Shown in pieces: positions 15,262-23,754 of a stretch of DNA of 64,000 bases. The notes beneath the pieces were generated by a model. That model saw only the letters and a program-made list of their open reading frames with translations. It made no database searches and was not told the origin of the DNA. The DNA is from Agromyces tardus (GTDB taxonomy: Bacteria; Actinomycetota; Actinomycetes; Actinomycetales; Microbacteriaceae), in NCBI RefSeq assembly GCF_003710805.1, contig NZ_RHHB01000002.1, forward strand, positions 124,001 to 188,000. The letters run 5' to 3'. Numbering within the stretch: position 1 is the stretch's first letter; each line of letters opens with the position of its first letter. The translations under genes and the position numbers were made by a program.

Positions 15262-16565
15262 GCCGTGACCCCCTGCTCGACGCCGAAGAAGCGGCGCACG
15301 CCCGCGAGCGCCTCGACGAAGCGATCGGCCTCCTCGGCGGTCGTGTAGACGTGGGCGCTCGCTCGCGTCGTGGCCGTGAGCCCGAGTGCCCGGTGCAGTG
15401 GCTGCGCGCAGTGGTGGCCGACGCGCACGACGACACCCGCCTCGTCGAGGAACTGGCCCACGTCGTGCGCGTGCACGCCGTCGACGCCGACGCTCACGAG
15501 CCCCGCCCGCGGTGCGCCGGGCTGCGGACCCACGATGCGCACTCCGGGGATCGCGGCGACACCCTCGACGACGCGCTCGGCGAACGCGGCCTCGTGGCGG
15601 GCGACCTCCTGCATGCCGATCGCGTCGAGATAGCGCACCGCCTCGGCGAGGGCGACCACCTGGGAGACGGGCTGCGTGCCGGCCTCGAAGCGGTGCGGTG
15701 CGGGGAGGAACTCGGCGGTCCCCATGGTGACCTTCGTGATGGTCGAGCCGCCGGTTCGCGCGGGCGGCAGCGCGTCGAGCAGCTCGGCGCGGCCGTAGAG
15801 CACCCCGATCCCGTTGGGTCCCAGCATCTTGTGACCCGAGAACGCGGCGAAGTCCACGCCCATCGCTCCGAAGTCGACGGGGCGGTGCGGCACCGACTGG
15901 CAGGCGTCGAGCAGCACCAGGGCGCCGTGGCGGTGGGCGAGCTCGACCATGTCCGCGACGGGCGCGAGGTACCCGGTGACGTTCGACACCTCCGCGAACG
16001 CGACGATGCGGGTGCGCTCCGAGACGGCCGCCGCGGCGTCGTCGATCGACCACAGACCGTGCTCGTCGACGGGGATGGGGCGCAGGCGGGCGCCCGTCTT
16101 CGCGGCGAGCCGTTGCCACGGAATGAGGTTCGCGTGGTGCTCGGCCTCGGTGAGCACGATCTCGTCGTCGGGGCCGAGGGCGAACCGTGCGGCATCCGCG
16201 CCACCGAGGCCGGCGTTCGCGTCGGCGATGCCGAGTGTGACCATGTTGATGGCGTCGGTGGCGTTCTCGGTCCAGACGACCTCGCGGTCGCCGGCGCCCA
16301 CGAAACGTGCGACCTCCGCGCGGGCGTCCTCGAAGAGGGTGGTCGAGAGGCCGACCGCCGCGCTCGCGCCCCGGTGCACGGGTGCGAGGTGATGTTCGAG
16401 GTACTCGCGTTCGGCGTCGAGCACGGCTCGCGGCCGCTGCGAGGTCGCGGCGGAGTCGAGGTAGGCGGGCGCGAGGCCGCCACTCGTCTGCGTGAAGGCG
16501 GGGAAGTCCAGTCGGATGTCGGCGACCGTGCGGCTGCCGACGGAGTCCGCGTCGGTGTGGGTCAT
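15258..16565 (-). CDS. sufS: Cysteine desulfurase SufS
   Basis: 435 residues from the ATG at 16565; the in-frame ATG at 16574 (MEGMTHTD) is equally possible because GGAGGGG lies directly against the downstream ATG. PLP-binding lysine K246 is in FSGHKMLGPNGIG and the catalytic cysteine C386 in VRVGHHCAQPLHRALG, with ATSQRP and TEAEHHANLIPWQ also typical of the SufS/group II branch. It extracts sulfur from cysteine as a persulfide and hands it to SufU encoded immediately downstream. Confidence 0.93.
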   Translation of the reverse strand: MTHTDADSVGSRTVADIRLDFPAFTQTSGGLAPAYLDSAATSQRPRAVLDAEREYLEHHLAPVHRGASAAVGLSTTLFEDARAEVARFVGAGDREVVWTENATDAINMVTLGIADANAGLGGADAARFALGPDDEIVLTEAEHHANLIPWQRLAAKTGARLRPIPVDEHGLWSIDDAAAAVSERTRIVAFAEVSNVTGYLAPVADMVELAHRHGALVLLDACQSVPHRPVDFGAMGVDFAAFSGHKMLGPNGIGVLYGRAELLDALPPARTGGSTITKVTMGTAEFLPAPHRFEAGTQPVSQVVALAEAVRYLDAIGMQEVARHEAAFAERVVEGVAAIPGVRIVGPQPGAPRAGLVSVGVDGVHAHDVGQFLDEAGVVVRVGHHCAQPLHRALGLTATTRASAHVYTTAEEADRFVEALAGVRRFFGVEQGVTA

Positions 16566-16721
16566 CCCCTCCATCGTCCCACGCCGAGGGCGGGTGGTCG
16601 CCGTGAGCGGCCCTCGAGGTCGGGCGCCGCCGGTGGCGGCTGATGGCGAACCGACGGGCGGGACGAGGCATCCGGCGCCCGCGTCCCGGACTTCCCGGGT
16701 GCCATTCGATAGCGTGGTGGA

Positions 16722-18260
16722 GTGAAGACACATCACCTGCGCACCCACCGGAGTGACGAGAACCTCGCGCGAGAGGGCCAGCTCGCGTGGCAGCTCGCCG
16801 GAGTCGCGATCGACCCCGTCGAGGTCGAGCCGGACGTCGTCGACATGGTCGTCAACCGGGTGATCGACAACGCCGCGGTCGCCGCCGCGGCACTCGCCCG
16901 CAAGCCCGTGGTCTCCGCGCGCAGCCAGGCGCTCTCGCACCCGGTCTCGATCGGCGGCGACGGCGCCACCGTGTTCGGCGCGGACGCCGCGCGGCGCACG
17001 AGTCCCGAGTGGGCGGCGTGGGCGAACGGGGTCGCGGTGCGCGAGCTCGACTTCCACGACACGTTCCTCGCCGCCGAGTACTCGCACCCGGGTGACAACA
17101 TCCCGCCGATCGTCGCCGTCGCGCAGCACCTCGCCGCGGCCCGCGGGCTCACGGGGCGGGAGCTCGTGCGCGGCATCGCGACCGGATACGAGATCCAGAT
17201 CGACCTGGCCAAGGCGATCTCGCTGCACGAGCACAAGATCGACCACGTCGCGCACCTCGGTCCGTCGGCGGCGGCCGGCATCGGCACGCTCCTCGGACTC
17301 GACCGGGAGACGATCTTCCAGGCCATCGGCCAGGCGCTGCACACCACGACGGCCACCCGGCAGTCGCGCAAGGGCGAGATCTCGAGCTGGAAGGCGCACG
17401 CGCCCGCGTTCGCGGGCAAGATGGCCGTCGAAGCGGTCGACCGCGCGATGCGCGGCGAGACCAGCCCGGTTCCCATCTACGAGGGCGAAGACGGCGTGAT
17501 CGCGTGGCTCCTCGGTGGTCCGGATGCCACCTACGAGGTCCCGCTTCCCGAGACCGGCGAGGCCAAGCGCGCCATCCTCGACTCGTACACGAAAGAGCAT
17601 TCCGCCGAGTACCAGGCGCAGGCGTGGATCGACCTCGCCCGCAAGCTCCACGACGAATACCCGCTCATCCTCGACGATCCCGACCGCATCGAGTCGATCA
17701 CGCTGCACACCTCCCACCACACGCACTACGTGATCGGGTCGGGCGCGAACGATCCGCAGAAGTACGACCCCGAGGCATCCCGCGAGACGCTCGACCACTC
17801 GATCCCGTACATCTTCACGGTCGCGCTCCAGGACGGCACGTGGGATCACGTCGAGTCGTACGCACCCGAGCGCGCGCAGCGCCCGGAGACGATCGCGCTG
17901 TGGAAGAAGGTCATGACGGTCGAGGACCCGGAGTGGACGCGCCGCTACCACTCGCTCGACATGGATGAGAAGGCGTTCGGCGGCCGCGTCGTGATCAAGC
18001 TCGCCGACGGCGGGGAGATCGTCGACGAGATCGCCGTGGCCGACGCGCACCCCCTCGGCGCGCGACCCTTCGGACGCGAGCAGTACGTGCACAAGTTCCG
18101 CACCCTCGCGGAGTGGGTGCTCGAGGAGGCGGAGATCGAGCGCTTCCTGGACGTCGCACAACGCCTGCCCGAGCTCGGTCCCGACGAGCTCGGCGGACTC
18201 ACGATCACCGCGGCGCCGGGCGCGCTCGTCGGCGCGGAGATCCCCACGGGCCTGTTCTGA
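16722..18260 (+). CDS. prpD: 2-methylcitrate dehydratase (MmgE/PrpD family)
   Basis: 512 residues from a GTG. PrpD signatures are [28 protein letters not shown] near residue 107 and [23 protein letters not shown] near 225. The enzyme dehydrates 2-methylcitrate to 2-methyl-cis-aconitate in propionate catabolism. The next gene on the same strand, prpC, starts 1.25 kb later; the intervening DNA holds an opposite-strand broken gene and no methylisocitrate lyase, which in related genomes often lies between them. Confidence 0.92.
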   Translation: MKTHHLRTHRSDENLAREGQLAWQLAGVAIDPVEVEPDVVDMVVNRVIDNAAVAAAALARKPVVSARSQALSHPVSIGGDGATVFGADAARRTSPEWAAWANGVAVRELDFHDTFLAAEYSHPGDNIPPIVAVAQHLAAARGLTGRELVRGIATGYEIQIDLAKAISLHEHKIDHVAHLGPSAAAGIGTLLGLDRETIFQAIGQALHTTTATRQSRKGEISSWKAHAPAFAGKMAVEAVDRAMRGETSPVPIYEGEDGVIAWLLGGPDATYEVPLPETGEAKRAILDSYTKEHSAEYQAQAWIDLARKLHDEYPLILDDPDRIESITLHTSHHTHYVIGSGANDPQKYDPEASRETLDHSIPYIFTVALQDGTWDHVESYAPERAQRPETIALWKKVMTVEDPEWTRRYHSLDMDEKAFGGRVVIKLADGGEIVDEIAVADAHPLGARPFGREQYVHKFRTLAEWVLEEAEIERFLDVAQRLPELGPDELGGLTITAAPGALVGAEIPTGLF

Positions 18261-18334
18261 CCCGAGATCCACGGCGGGCCGGCTGACGACGAGTTCGGCG
18301 GCTGAACGGGTCGCCGAACGCCCGGAATGCGTCG

Positions 18335-19266
18335 TCAACCCGCGGGGAACCAGCGGGAGACGGCCAGCTCACTGCGCCAACCACGTCTCTGCAGGTTCCG
18401 CGCGATGCGCGCGACGAGCAGACGCGGAGTCGCGAGATCGGCGTTGGTGACCTCCATCACGTGCAGGCCCAGGGACTCGAGTTCCGCTTCCCTGGTGCGA
18501 TCATGCCGCCACTGTCGGAGGTCCGTCCGGTGATGATCTCCGTGATACTCGAGTACTTCGCCGTACGCCCGGAACAGCAGATCGACCCGGGCGACGAAGC
18601 GACCCCGGCCGTCGAAGACCTCGACATTGCCCTCCACCGCCGGAAGCCCCGCCAGCGCGACGAGCGCCCGCAGCTCCGACTCCTTCGTTGACTCCGAGCT
18701 CGCATCCACGAGTTCGGCCGCCGCGTGGAGCTTCGCGCGCTGCCGATGGTCGGGGTGTGCTGAGATCGCCGCCCTCAGCCGCTCGGGGTCGACGAGCCGG
18801 CCGCGCACCGCCCAGTCCGCCGCGGCCACGAGTTCGGGAACAGAACAGTACGGCGCCAGGTCGCACCAGGTGCGCGCCGGCGAGCTGAGACGGATGCCGC
18901 TTCGCTCGACGACATCGGTCGCCGTGATCCGGAGGCACCGCCCGGCGACGCCGGCGCGTCGCACGGCCCGACCGGGCGCCGGCACTGCGAGATCGATCCG
19001 AATGTGCTCCCGGAACCGCGTGGGGGTGGGCATCCCGTGCAGGCTGCTGCCGTGGGCCCGCAGATGAACGCGCCTCGTGGCGCGACGAGCAGCGCGGCGC
19101 GGCAGCGTTCGAGGAGCGATGCGCCACGCGGCATCCGCACGCCCCACAACGCGCGATCGAGATCCCGCGCACGGAGGCGGTCGACGCTGACCCCGGCGGC
19201 GACCGCTTCGGCGACGGTGAACGCGCGGCCATCCAACGCGGCCGGGAGTGGTCGAGCAGATCGCAT
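18335..19266 (-). pseudogene. Frameshifted DUF559/AbiEi-like protein gene
   Basis: The N-terminal part, from the ATG at 19266 (MRSARPLPAALDGRAFTVAE), reads in one frame through ICGPTAAAC near 19045. The C-terminal part reads in another frame from LHGMPTPTRFREHIRIDL to the stop at 18335. Joining GPTAAA to LHGMP restores a normal protein, so one base appears to be missing near 19042 in GCAGCAGCC-TGCAC. The N-terminal portion resembles AbiEi-type antitoxins. The C-terminal portion is a DUF559 (Vsr-like) endonuclease domain, VDLLFRAYGEVLEYHGDHHRTDLRQWRHDRTREAELESLGLHVMEVT. It lies between prpD and prpC on the other strand. A sequencing error is the alternative to a true pseudogene. Confidence 0.7.
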
Positions 19267-19511
19267 GACGCGAGCCTGGCTCCCGAACATGCGGGCGGAC
19301 GCCGGGCACCCGCACCCCGTGGCCGTCGGCTCGACGGTTCCCCTGCGGAGGACCACTCCGTCAGGGTGGCGACGCGTTCGAGGGTTCCGGGCACGGGTGA
19401 GCGCCCCGAACTCGTCCTCGACTCGAGCGGCCGCGATGTGGCGCCCGGGCTCTAGGCTGGGGGAGCGGTCGCATGGCGGCGCCCGCGGGCCCACATCCCA
19501 CGAGGAGCACG

Positions 19512-20666
19512 ATGAGCGACACGACGAGCCAGCAGCAGCCCGAGATCTACAAGGGCCTCGCCGGAGTGCCGGTGGACTACACCGCCATCTCCAAGGTCAA
19601 CTCCGACACGAACTCGCTCCTGTACCGGGGCTACCCGGTGCAGCAGCTCGCGGCATCCGTCACCTTCGAGGAGGTCGCCTACCTGCTCTGGAACGGCGAC
19701 CTGCCCAACGCGCAGCAGCTCGGCGCATTCGAGGACCTCGAGCGCTCGCACCGCGGCCTCGACCACGAGGTCAAGCGCATCATCGACGAGCTGCCGCTCA
19801 CCGCGCACCCGATGGACGTCGTGCGCACGGCGGTCAGCGTGATCGGCGCGAGCGACCCCAAGACCCCCGACGACTCGCGCGAGGCGAACCTCGACAAGGC
19901 CGTGCGCCTGTTCGCCAAGCTCCCGTCGATCGTCACCTACGACCAGCGCCGCCGCCACGAGCTCGAGTTCGTCGAGCCGCGCGACGACCTCGGCTACTCG
20001 GCCAACTTCCTCTGGCAGGCGTTCGGCGAGACGCCCGAGCTCGAGGTCGTCAACGCCTTCGACGTGTCGATGATCCTCTACGCCGAGCACTCGTTCAACG
20101 CCTCGACGTTCACGGCGCGCGTCATCGCATCAACGCTCTCCGACCTGTACTCGGCCGTCACCGGCGCCGTGGGCGCGCTCAAGGGCGCCCTGCACGGCGG
20201 CGCGAACGAGGCCGTGATGCATGCGTTCGACGAGATCGGCCCCGGCCCGGGCAGCGCCGAGCGCGCCGCCGCGTGGCTCGACACCGCGCTCGCCGAGAAG
20301 CGCAAGATCATGGGCTTCGGGCACCGCGTGTACAAGCACGGAGACTCTCGCGTGCCCACCATGCGCGACGCCCTCGAGCGCATGGTCGAGCACTACGACC
20401 GCCCCGACCTGCTCGAGCTCTACGTGGCCCTCGAGCAGGGCATGGAGGAGCGCAAGGGCATCAAGCCCAACCTCGACTACCCGGCCGGCCCCACCTACCA
20501 CCTCATGGGCTTCGACACCGAGACGTTCACCCCGCTCTTCGTCGCGAGCCGGGTCACCGGCTGGACCGCGCACATCATGGAGCAGCTCGCGTCGAACGCG
20601 CTCATCCGCCCCCTGTCGGTGTACAACGGGCCCGACGAGCGGCCCGTGCCGGCGCGCGGGGCGTAG
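19512..20666 (+). CDS. prpC: 2-methylcitrate synthase / citrate synthase family
   Basis: 384 residues from the ATG at 19512, chosen for the GAGGAG just upstream. Citrate synthase signatures: LYRGYPVQQLAASVTFEEVAYLLWNGDLP (early), LHGGANEAVM with the substrate-binding histidine and GFGHRVYKHGDSRVP with the catalytic histidine. Length and the opening IYKGLAGVPVDYTAISKV fit the methylcitrate synthase branch (propionyl-CoA plus oxaloacetate). The flanking prpD gene supports that role over housekeeping citrate synthase. A GC-rich hairpin with the ends CGGATGCCGCG/CGCGGCATCCG follows the stop. Confidence 0.92.
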   Translation: MSDTTSQQQPEIYKGLAGVPVDYTAISKVNSDTNSLLYRGYPVQQLAASVTFEEVAYLLWNGDLPNAQQLGAFEDLERSHRGLDHEVKRIIDELPLTAHPMDVVRTAVSVIGASDPKTPDDSREANLDKAVRLFAKLPSIVTYDQRRRHELEFVEPRDDLGYSANFLWQAFGETPELEVVNAFDVSMILYAEHSFNASTFTARVIASTLSDLYSAVTGAVGALKGALHGGANEAVMHAFDEIGPGPGSAERAAAWLDTALAEKRKIMGFGHRVYKHGDSRVPTMRDALERMVEHYDRPDLLELYVALEQGMEERKGIKPNLDYPAGPTYHLMGFDTETFTPLFVASRVTGWTAHIMEQLASNALIRPLSVYNGPDERPVPARGA

Positions 20667-20683
20667 CGGCGGTCACTGGCGAA

Positions 20684-20750
20684 CGGATGCCGCGTGGCGG
20701 GCCGCCGCGCGGCCCTGCGCGTTGCGCACAACGTCGCCCCGCGGCATCCG
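20684..20750 (+). terminator. Hairpin after prpC
   Basis: Outer arms CGGATGCCGCG (20684-20694) and CGCGGCATCCG (20740-20750) are perfectly complementary. The loop itself contains the inner stem GGGCCGC-CGC-GCGGCCC. It begins 18 bases after the stop of prpC and is not followed by a T-run, as is usual for high-GC terminators. The arms are the GGATGCC motif of this genome used as a pair. Confidence 0.6.
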
Positions 20751-20817
20751 GCGGCTGACTGTGCGCACCCGCCAATGATGGACGATCGACCACGGATCGG
20801 GCATACAGTCGTGCACT

Positions 20818-21381
20818 ATGCACATGCTGTTCCGCACCCTGCTGCACCTGCTGTTCTTCTCGCGGCGCCGGCCCGACCTCGACCATCGCGCGGTCGCGCG
20901 CACGCGGTTCATCACGCTGCCGACCGACCTCGACATCAACCGGCACATGAACAACGGCGTCTACTTCTCGATCATGGATGTCGCGCGCTTCGACATGCTC
21001 GTGCGCAACGGCGTCTTCGGCATGATGCGCGACAAGGGCTGGTACCCCGTGGTCGCGAGCGAGACCATCACGTTCCGCAAGTCGCTCAGCCTCTGGGACC
21101 GCTTCACGATCGAGTCGAAGCTCGTCGGGCACGACGACAAGGCCGTCTACATGGAGCAGCGATTCGTGCGACCCGGCGCCGACGGCACCCCCGAGATCTA
21201 CGCGGCCGGGTTCATCCGTGCCCGCTTCCTGCGCAAGGAGGGCGGCACGGTGCCGATGTCGGAGATCATCGAGGCGCTCGGCATCACCGACGCGCACGGC
21301 ATCCCCGAGTGGATCGAGCGGTGGGGCACGGATGTCGCGCTGCCGGCGACGCGCGCGGCGGCACCGTCGGTCTGGGGCTGA
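20818..21381 (+). CDS. Hotdog-fold acyl-CoA thioesterase
   Basis: 187 residues. After a short basic/hydrophobic N-terminus, TLPTDLDINRHMNNGVYFSIMDVARFDML (about residues 40-68) is the 4HBT hotdog signature with the conserved Asp and HMNN; SETITFRKSLSLWDRFTIESKLV is the second half of the fold. Closest in character to the THEM6/mesenchymal stem cell-type thioesterases found in many bacteria. It would hydrolyse an acyl-CoA; the chain length is not predictable. Single gene, convergent with the AI-2E gene across a repeat cluster. Confidence 0.83.
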   Translation: MHMLFRTLLHLLFFSRRRPDLDHRAVARTRFITLPTDLDINRHMNNGVYFSIMDVARFDMLVRNGVFGMMRDKGWYPVVASETITFRKSLSLWDRFTIESKLVGHDDKAVYMEQRFVRPGADGTPEIYAAGFIRARFLRKEGGTVPMSEIIEALGITDAHGIPEWIERWGTDVALPATRAAAPSVWG

Positions 21382-21385
21382 CGCG

Positions 21386-21505
21386 GGTCTCGATACGGCG
21401 CTGCGCGCCTACTCGACCTGCGGGAGTGCCGTCGGTCGAGTAGCGAAGCGTATCGAGACCAGTGCGGGGTCTCGATACGGCGCTGCGCGCCTACTCGACC
21501 GGCGG
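21386..21505. repeat. Three interspersed repeats between convergent genes
   Basis: Copies at 21386-21423 (reverse), 21434-21460 (forward) and 21468-21505 (reverse). The forward copy has the short centre GCGAAGCG, the reverse copies the long self-complementary centre GGCGCTGCGCGCC. A forward copy followed by a reverse copy can also fold on itself into a long stem. The block starts 4 bases after the thioesterase stop and ends 5 bases before the stop of the convergent membrane protein. Confidence 0.88.
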
Positions 21506-21510
21506 GCGAG

Positions 21511-22620
21511 TCAGGAGCGCGCCTTCCAGGGCACGACGACCTCCTTGATGATGAGCAGGATGCCGGCCGCCACCGGGATCGCCACGAGGGCACCCGGCAG
21601 GCCGGCGAGCGTGCCGCCCGCGAGCGCCGCGATGAGCACGATCGATCCGGGCACCTGCACCGCCTTGCTCATCACCTTGGGCGTGAGGATGTAGGCCTCG
21701 ACCTGCATGTAGACGAGCATCGCGAGGAGCACGATGAGCGCCGCCGTGGGGGAGACGAAGAGCGACAGCACGGTCATGACCGCCGTCGTGAGCACCGTGC
21801 CGATGAGCGGGATGAGCGTGATGAAGAACGCCGCGACCGAGATGACGAGGGCGAACGGCACGCCCACGAGCGTCAGCAGGATGAGGCTGTAGACCGCGTT
21901 GAAGAACGCGAGCACGACCATGCCGCTCAGGTACCGACCGACGTTCTGCATGATCCGCTCGGCGTAGCCGACCACCTGCTCGCGGTGCGACGCCGAGACC
22001 AGGGTGTAGATGGCCGCCTTGGAGGAGTCGAGTGTCGCGATGAAGTAGATCGTCAGGATGAAGACGAAGAACCCCGTCGAGAGTCCGCCGAAGATGGCGA
22101 TGCCGACGTTGAGCGCACCGCCGCCGATCGTCGCCCAGGTGGCCGGATCGCTGATGACGCCGACGACCCACGCGTAGACGGTGCTGAGCACGCCGCCCGA
22201 GCCGGACGACGCATCCTGGAACCACTGCTCCTGCTGGAGGTTGGCATACGCCGCCGGGAGCGTCTTCACGAAGGCGACCGACTGTTCGATGACGATCGGC
22301 AGCACGAGCCAGAGCATCCCGGCGATGACGACGACGAACAGGATGATCACCGTGAGGATCGCGACCCCGCGCTTCATGCCGCGTCGCTCGAACCAGCGCA
22401 CGAGGGGGTCGAGGCCGAGCGTGACGAAGGCCGCCGCGAACACCGAGAACACGACACCCGAGATGCTGACCACCGCGCCGGCGATGCCGAGTGCCGTGAC
22501 GACGCCGAGGGTGGCGACGAACGCCCACACGAACGGCCGCTGCGCCATCAGGTTCACGCCGTGCGCCCGTCGGGCGTCGTTGAGGTCCGCCTCGCGGGCA
22601 CGTCGCTCGATGCTCTTCAC
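21511..22620 (-). CDS. AI-2E family transporter (PerM/YdiK-like membrane protein)
   Basis: 369 residues from a GTG, with seven to eight hydrophobic segments. The C-terminal half, LIPLIGTVLTTAVMTVLSLFVSPTAALIVLLAMLVYMQVEAYILTPKVMSKAV, followed by GTLAGLPGALVAIPVAAGILLIIKEVV, is the family core (PF01594). Members have been linked to autoinducer-2 export, antiporter activity or general export; the substrate is unknown here. It is preceded by a basic cytoplasmic N-terminus (KSIERRAREADLNDARRAHG). Confidence 0.87.
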   Translation of the reverse strand: MKSIERRAREADLNDARRAHGVNLMAQRPFVWAFVATLGVVTALGIAGAVVSISGVVFSVFAAAFVTLGLDPLVRWFERRGMKRGVAILTVIILFVVVIAGMLWLVLPIVIEQSVAFVKTLPAAYANLQQEQWFQDASSGSGGVLSTVYAWVVGVISDPATWATIGGGALNVGIAIFGGLSTGFFVFILTIYFIATLDSSKAAIYTLVSASHREQVVGYAERIMQNVGRYLSGMVVLAFFNAVYSLILLTLVGVPFALVISVAAFFITLIPLIGTVLTTAVMTVLSLFVSPTAALIVLLAMLVYMQVEAYILTPKVMSKAVQVPGSIVLIAALAGGTLAGLPGALVAIPVAAGILLIIKEVVVPWKARS

Positions 22621-22737
22621 GGCGTCAGTCTAGGGGCGGGGAGGCCTCGGACCCGTGGTCCACGACGCACCGCGCCGACCCCAGTCCGGGTCGCAGCGAC
22701 GGCCCGGAGGTGCCGCATCGAGCGGAGGCGTGCCGCC

Positions 22738-23256
22738 TCAGATCTTGGGTGCGGCCGCGGGCGCCGGCACATGCAGTGCGCGGTATGTGTCGACGAGACC
22801 CGGGTCGTAGTCCGACCATTCGGGCATGGGCCGGTGCGCGCGGATGGCGGCGAAGCGGTCGAGGTAGTAGTCCCAGCCCGGCCCGACGCTCGACGCGTCG
22901 TCGGCGTTCGCGAGGCGCTGCGAGAGCGTGAGGGTCGTCATGCCGCCGGCCTCGCGCAGGTGGCAGTGCACGCGCACGGCCGTGGGCCCCTCGCCCACGT
23001 CGGCGTGGAAGCGGTACGGCGCCTGGCACTCGAGGATCGTGGTGTTCTGCCACTCGGCGTCGTCGCCCGACATCCGGAAGCGCACGCCCCCCGTCGACGG
23101 GTTGCCCGTGTACGTGCCGATCCACGCCTGCATGGCGGTGGGGTTCGTGAGCGTGAACCACACCTCCTCGATCGGGGAGTGGAACAGCCGGTCGAACTGC
23201 AGGTACAGGCCGTCGGCCTTGTGTACGTAGTGGCCCGTCGCTCGAGTGATGGTCAT
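22738..23256 (-). CDS. SRPBCC (AHSA1/START-like) domain protein
   Basis: 172 residues. FHSPIEEVWFTLTNPTAMQAWIGTYTGNP near residue 25 and the C-terminal PGWDYYLDRFAAIRAHRPMPEW are typical of the AHSA1 group of ligand-binding SRPBCC proteins. The barrel would bind a hydrophobic ligand; no function is known for the group. Single gene, read away from the small membrane-protein gene at 23328. Confidence 0.83.
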   Translation of the reverse strand: MTITRATGHYVHKADGLYLQFDRLFHSPIEEVWFTLTNPTAMQAWIGTYTGNPSTGGVRFRMSGDDAEWQNTTILECQAPYRFHADVGEGPTAVRVHCHLREAGGMTTLTLSQRLANADDASSVGPGWDYYLDRFAAIRAHRPMPEWSDYDPGLVDTYRALHVPAPAAAPKI

Positions 23257-23327
23257 CTTCGCCCCCCACGCGTGTCGTGTTGCTTCAGGCTAATCCCGGG
23301 TGCGGGCGCAGGGCTAGAGTGGGCGCC

Positions 23328-23696
23328 ATGAGTTCGAAGAGCGCCGGGGGCGCGCACGACGAGACCGCACTGAACGTCAGCGACAACAAGGCCGGACTGT
23401 GGGGCTGGTTCTCCGGCATCATCGTCTTCGCGCTCATCGCCGTGCCGCTCTCGGCGTCGTTCGCGTTCGCCACGAACCCCGGCACGCAGCAGTTGTTCGC
23501 GGGCCGCCTCGAGGATGCCACCAAGGGCGGCTATCAGGCCTTCTGGTGGGTCGTCACCCTCCTCCTGCTCGCGCTGCCCGTGCTCGTGGGCTACGGCGTC
23601 GCCAAGATGTCGGGTCGCGCACTCGCGATCGTGGGCGCGATCGTCGCCCTGTTCGTGATCGCGATCATGGTGCTCGGCCAGGTCTTCATCTTCTAG
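23328..23696 (+). CDS. Small membrane protein with two to three transmembrane segments
   Basis: 122 residues from the ATG at 23328, taken because the upstream extension is basic and unlike the rest. Hydrophobic segments are WFSGIIVFALIAVPLSASFAFA (about 24-45), FWWVVTLLLLALPVLVGYGVA (about 68-88) and ALAIVGAIVALFVIAIMVLGQVF (about 94-118). I do not recognise a family. The hydrophilic N-terminus (SSKSAGGAHDETALNVSDNK) is probably cytoplasmic. A strong hairpin follows. Confidence 0.7.
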   Translation: MSSKSAGGAHDETALNVSDNKAGLWGWFSGIIVFALIAVPLSASFAFATNPGTQQLFAGRLEDATKGGYQAFWWVVTLLLLALPVLVGYGVAKMSGRALAIVGAIVALFVIAIMVLGQVFIF

Positions 23697-23713
23697 GTCG
23701 CCTCCGCGACCAG

Positions 23714-23749
23714 CGGATGCCGCGGGCCGGGTCGGCGCCGCGGCATCCG
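23714..23749. terminator. Bidirectional terminator hairpin between convergent genes
   Basis: Perfect 12-bp arms CGGATGCCGCGG (23714-23725) and CCGCGGCATCCG (23738-23749) around a 12-base loop. It sits 17 bases after the membrane-protein stop and 5 bases before the stop of the convergent flavoprotein gene. Like the prpC hairpin it is built from a GGATGCC/GGCATCC pair. Confidence 0.7.
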
Positions 23750-23754
23750 TCGCG

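Noticed and set aside
18335-19315. A single 326-codon intact gene in the frame of the DUF559 domain
   Set aside because: The N-terminal 80 codons of that frame are Arg-rich shadow sequence, while the matching N-terminal domain is in another frame from 19266.
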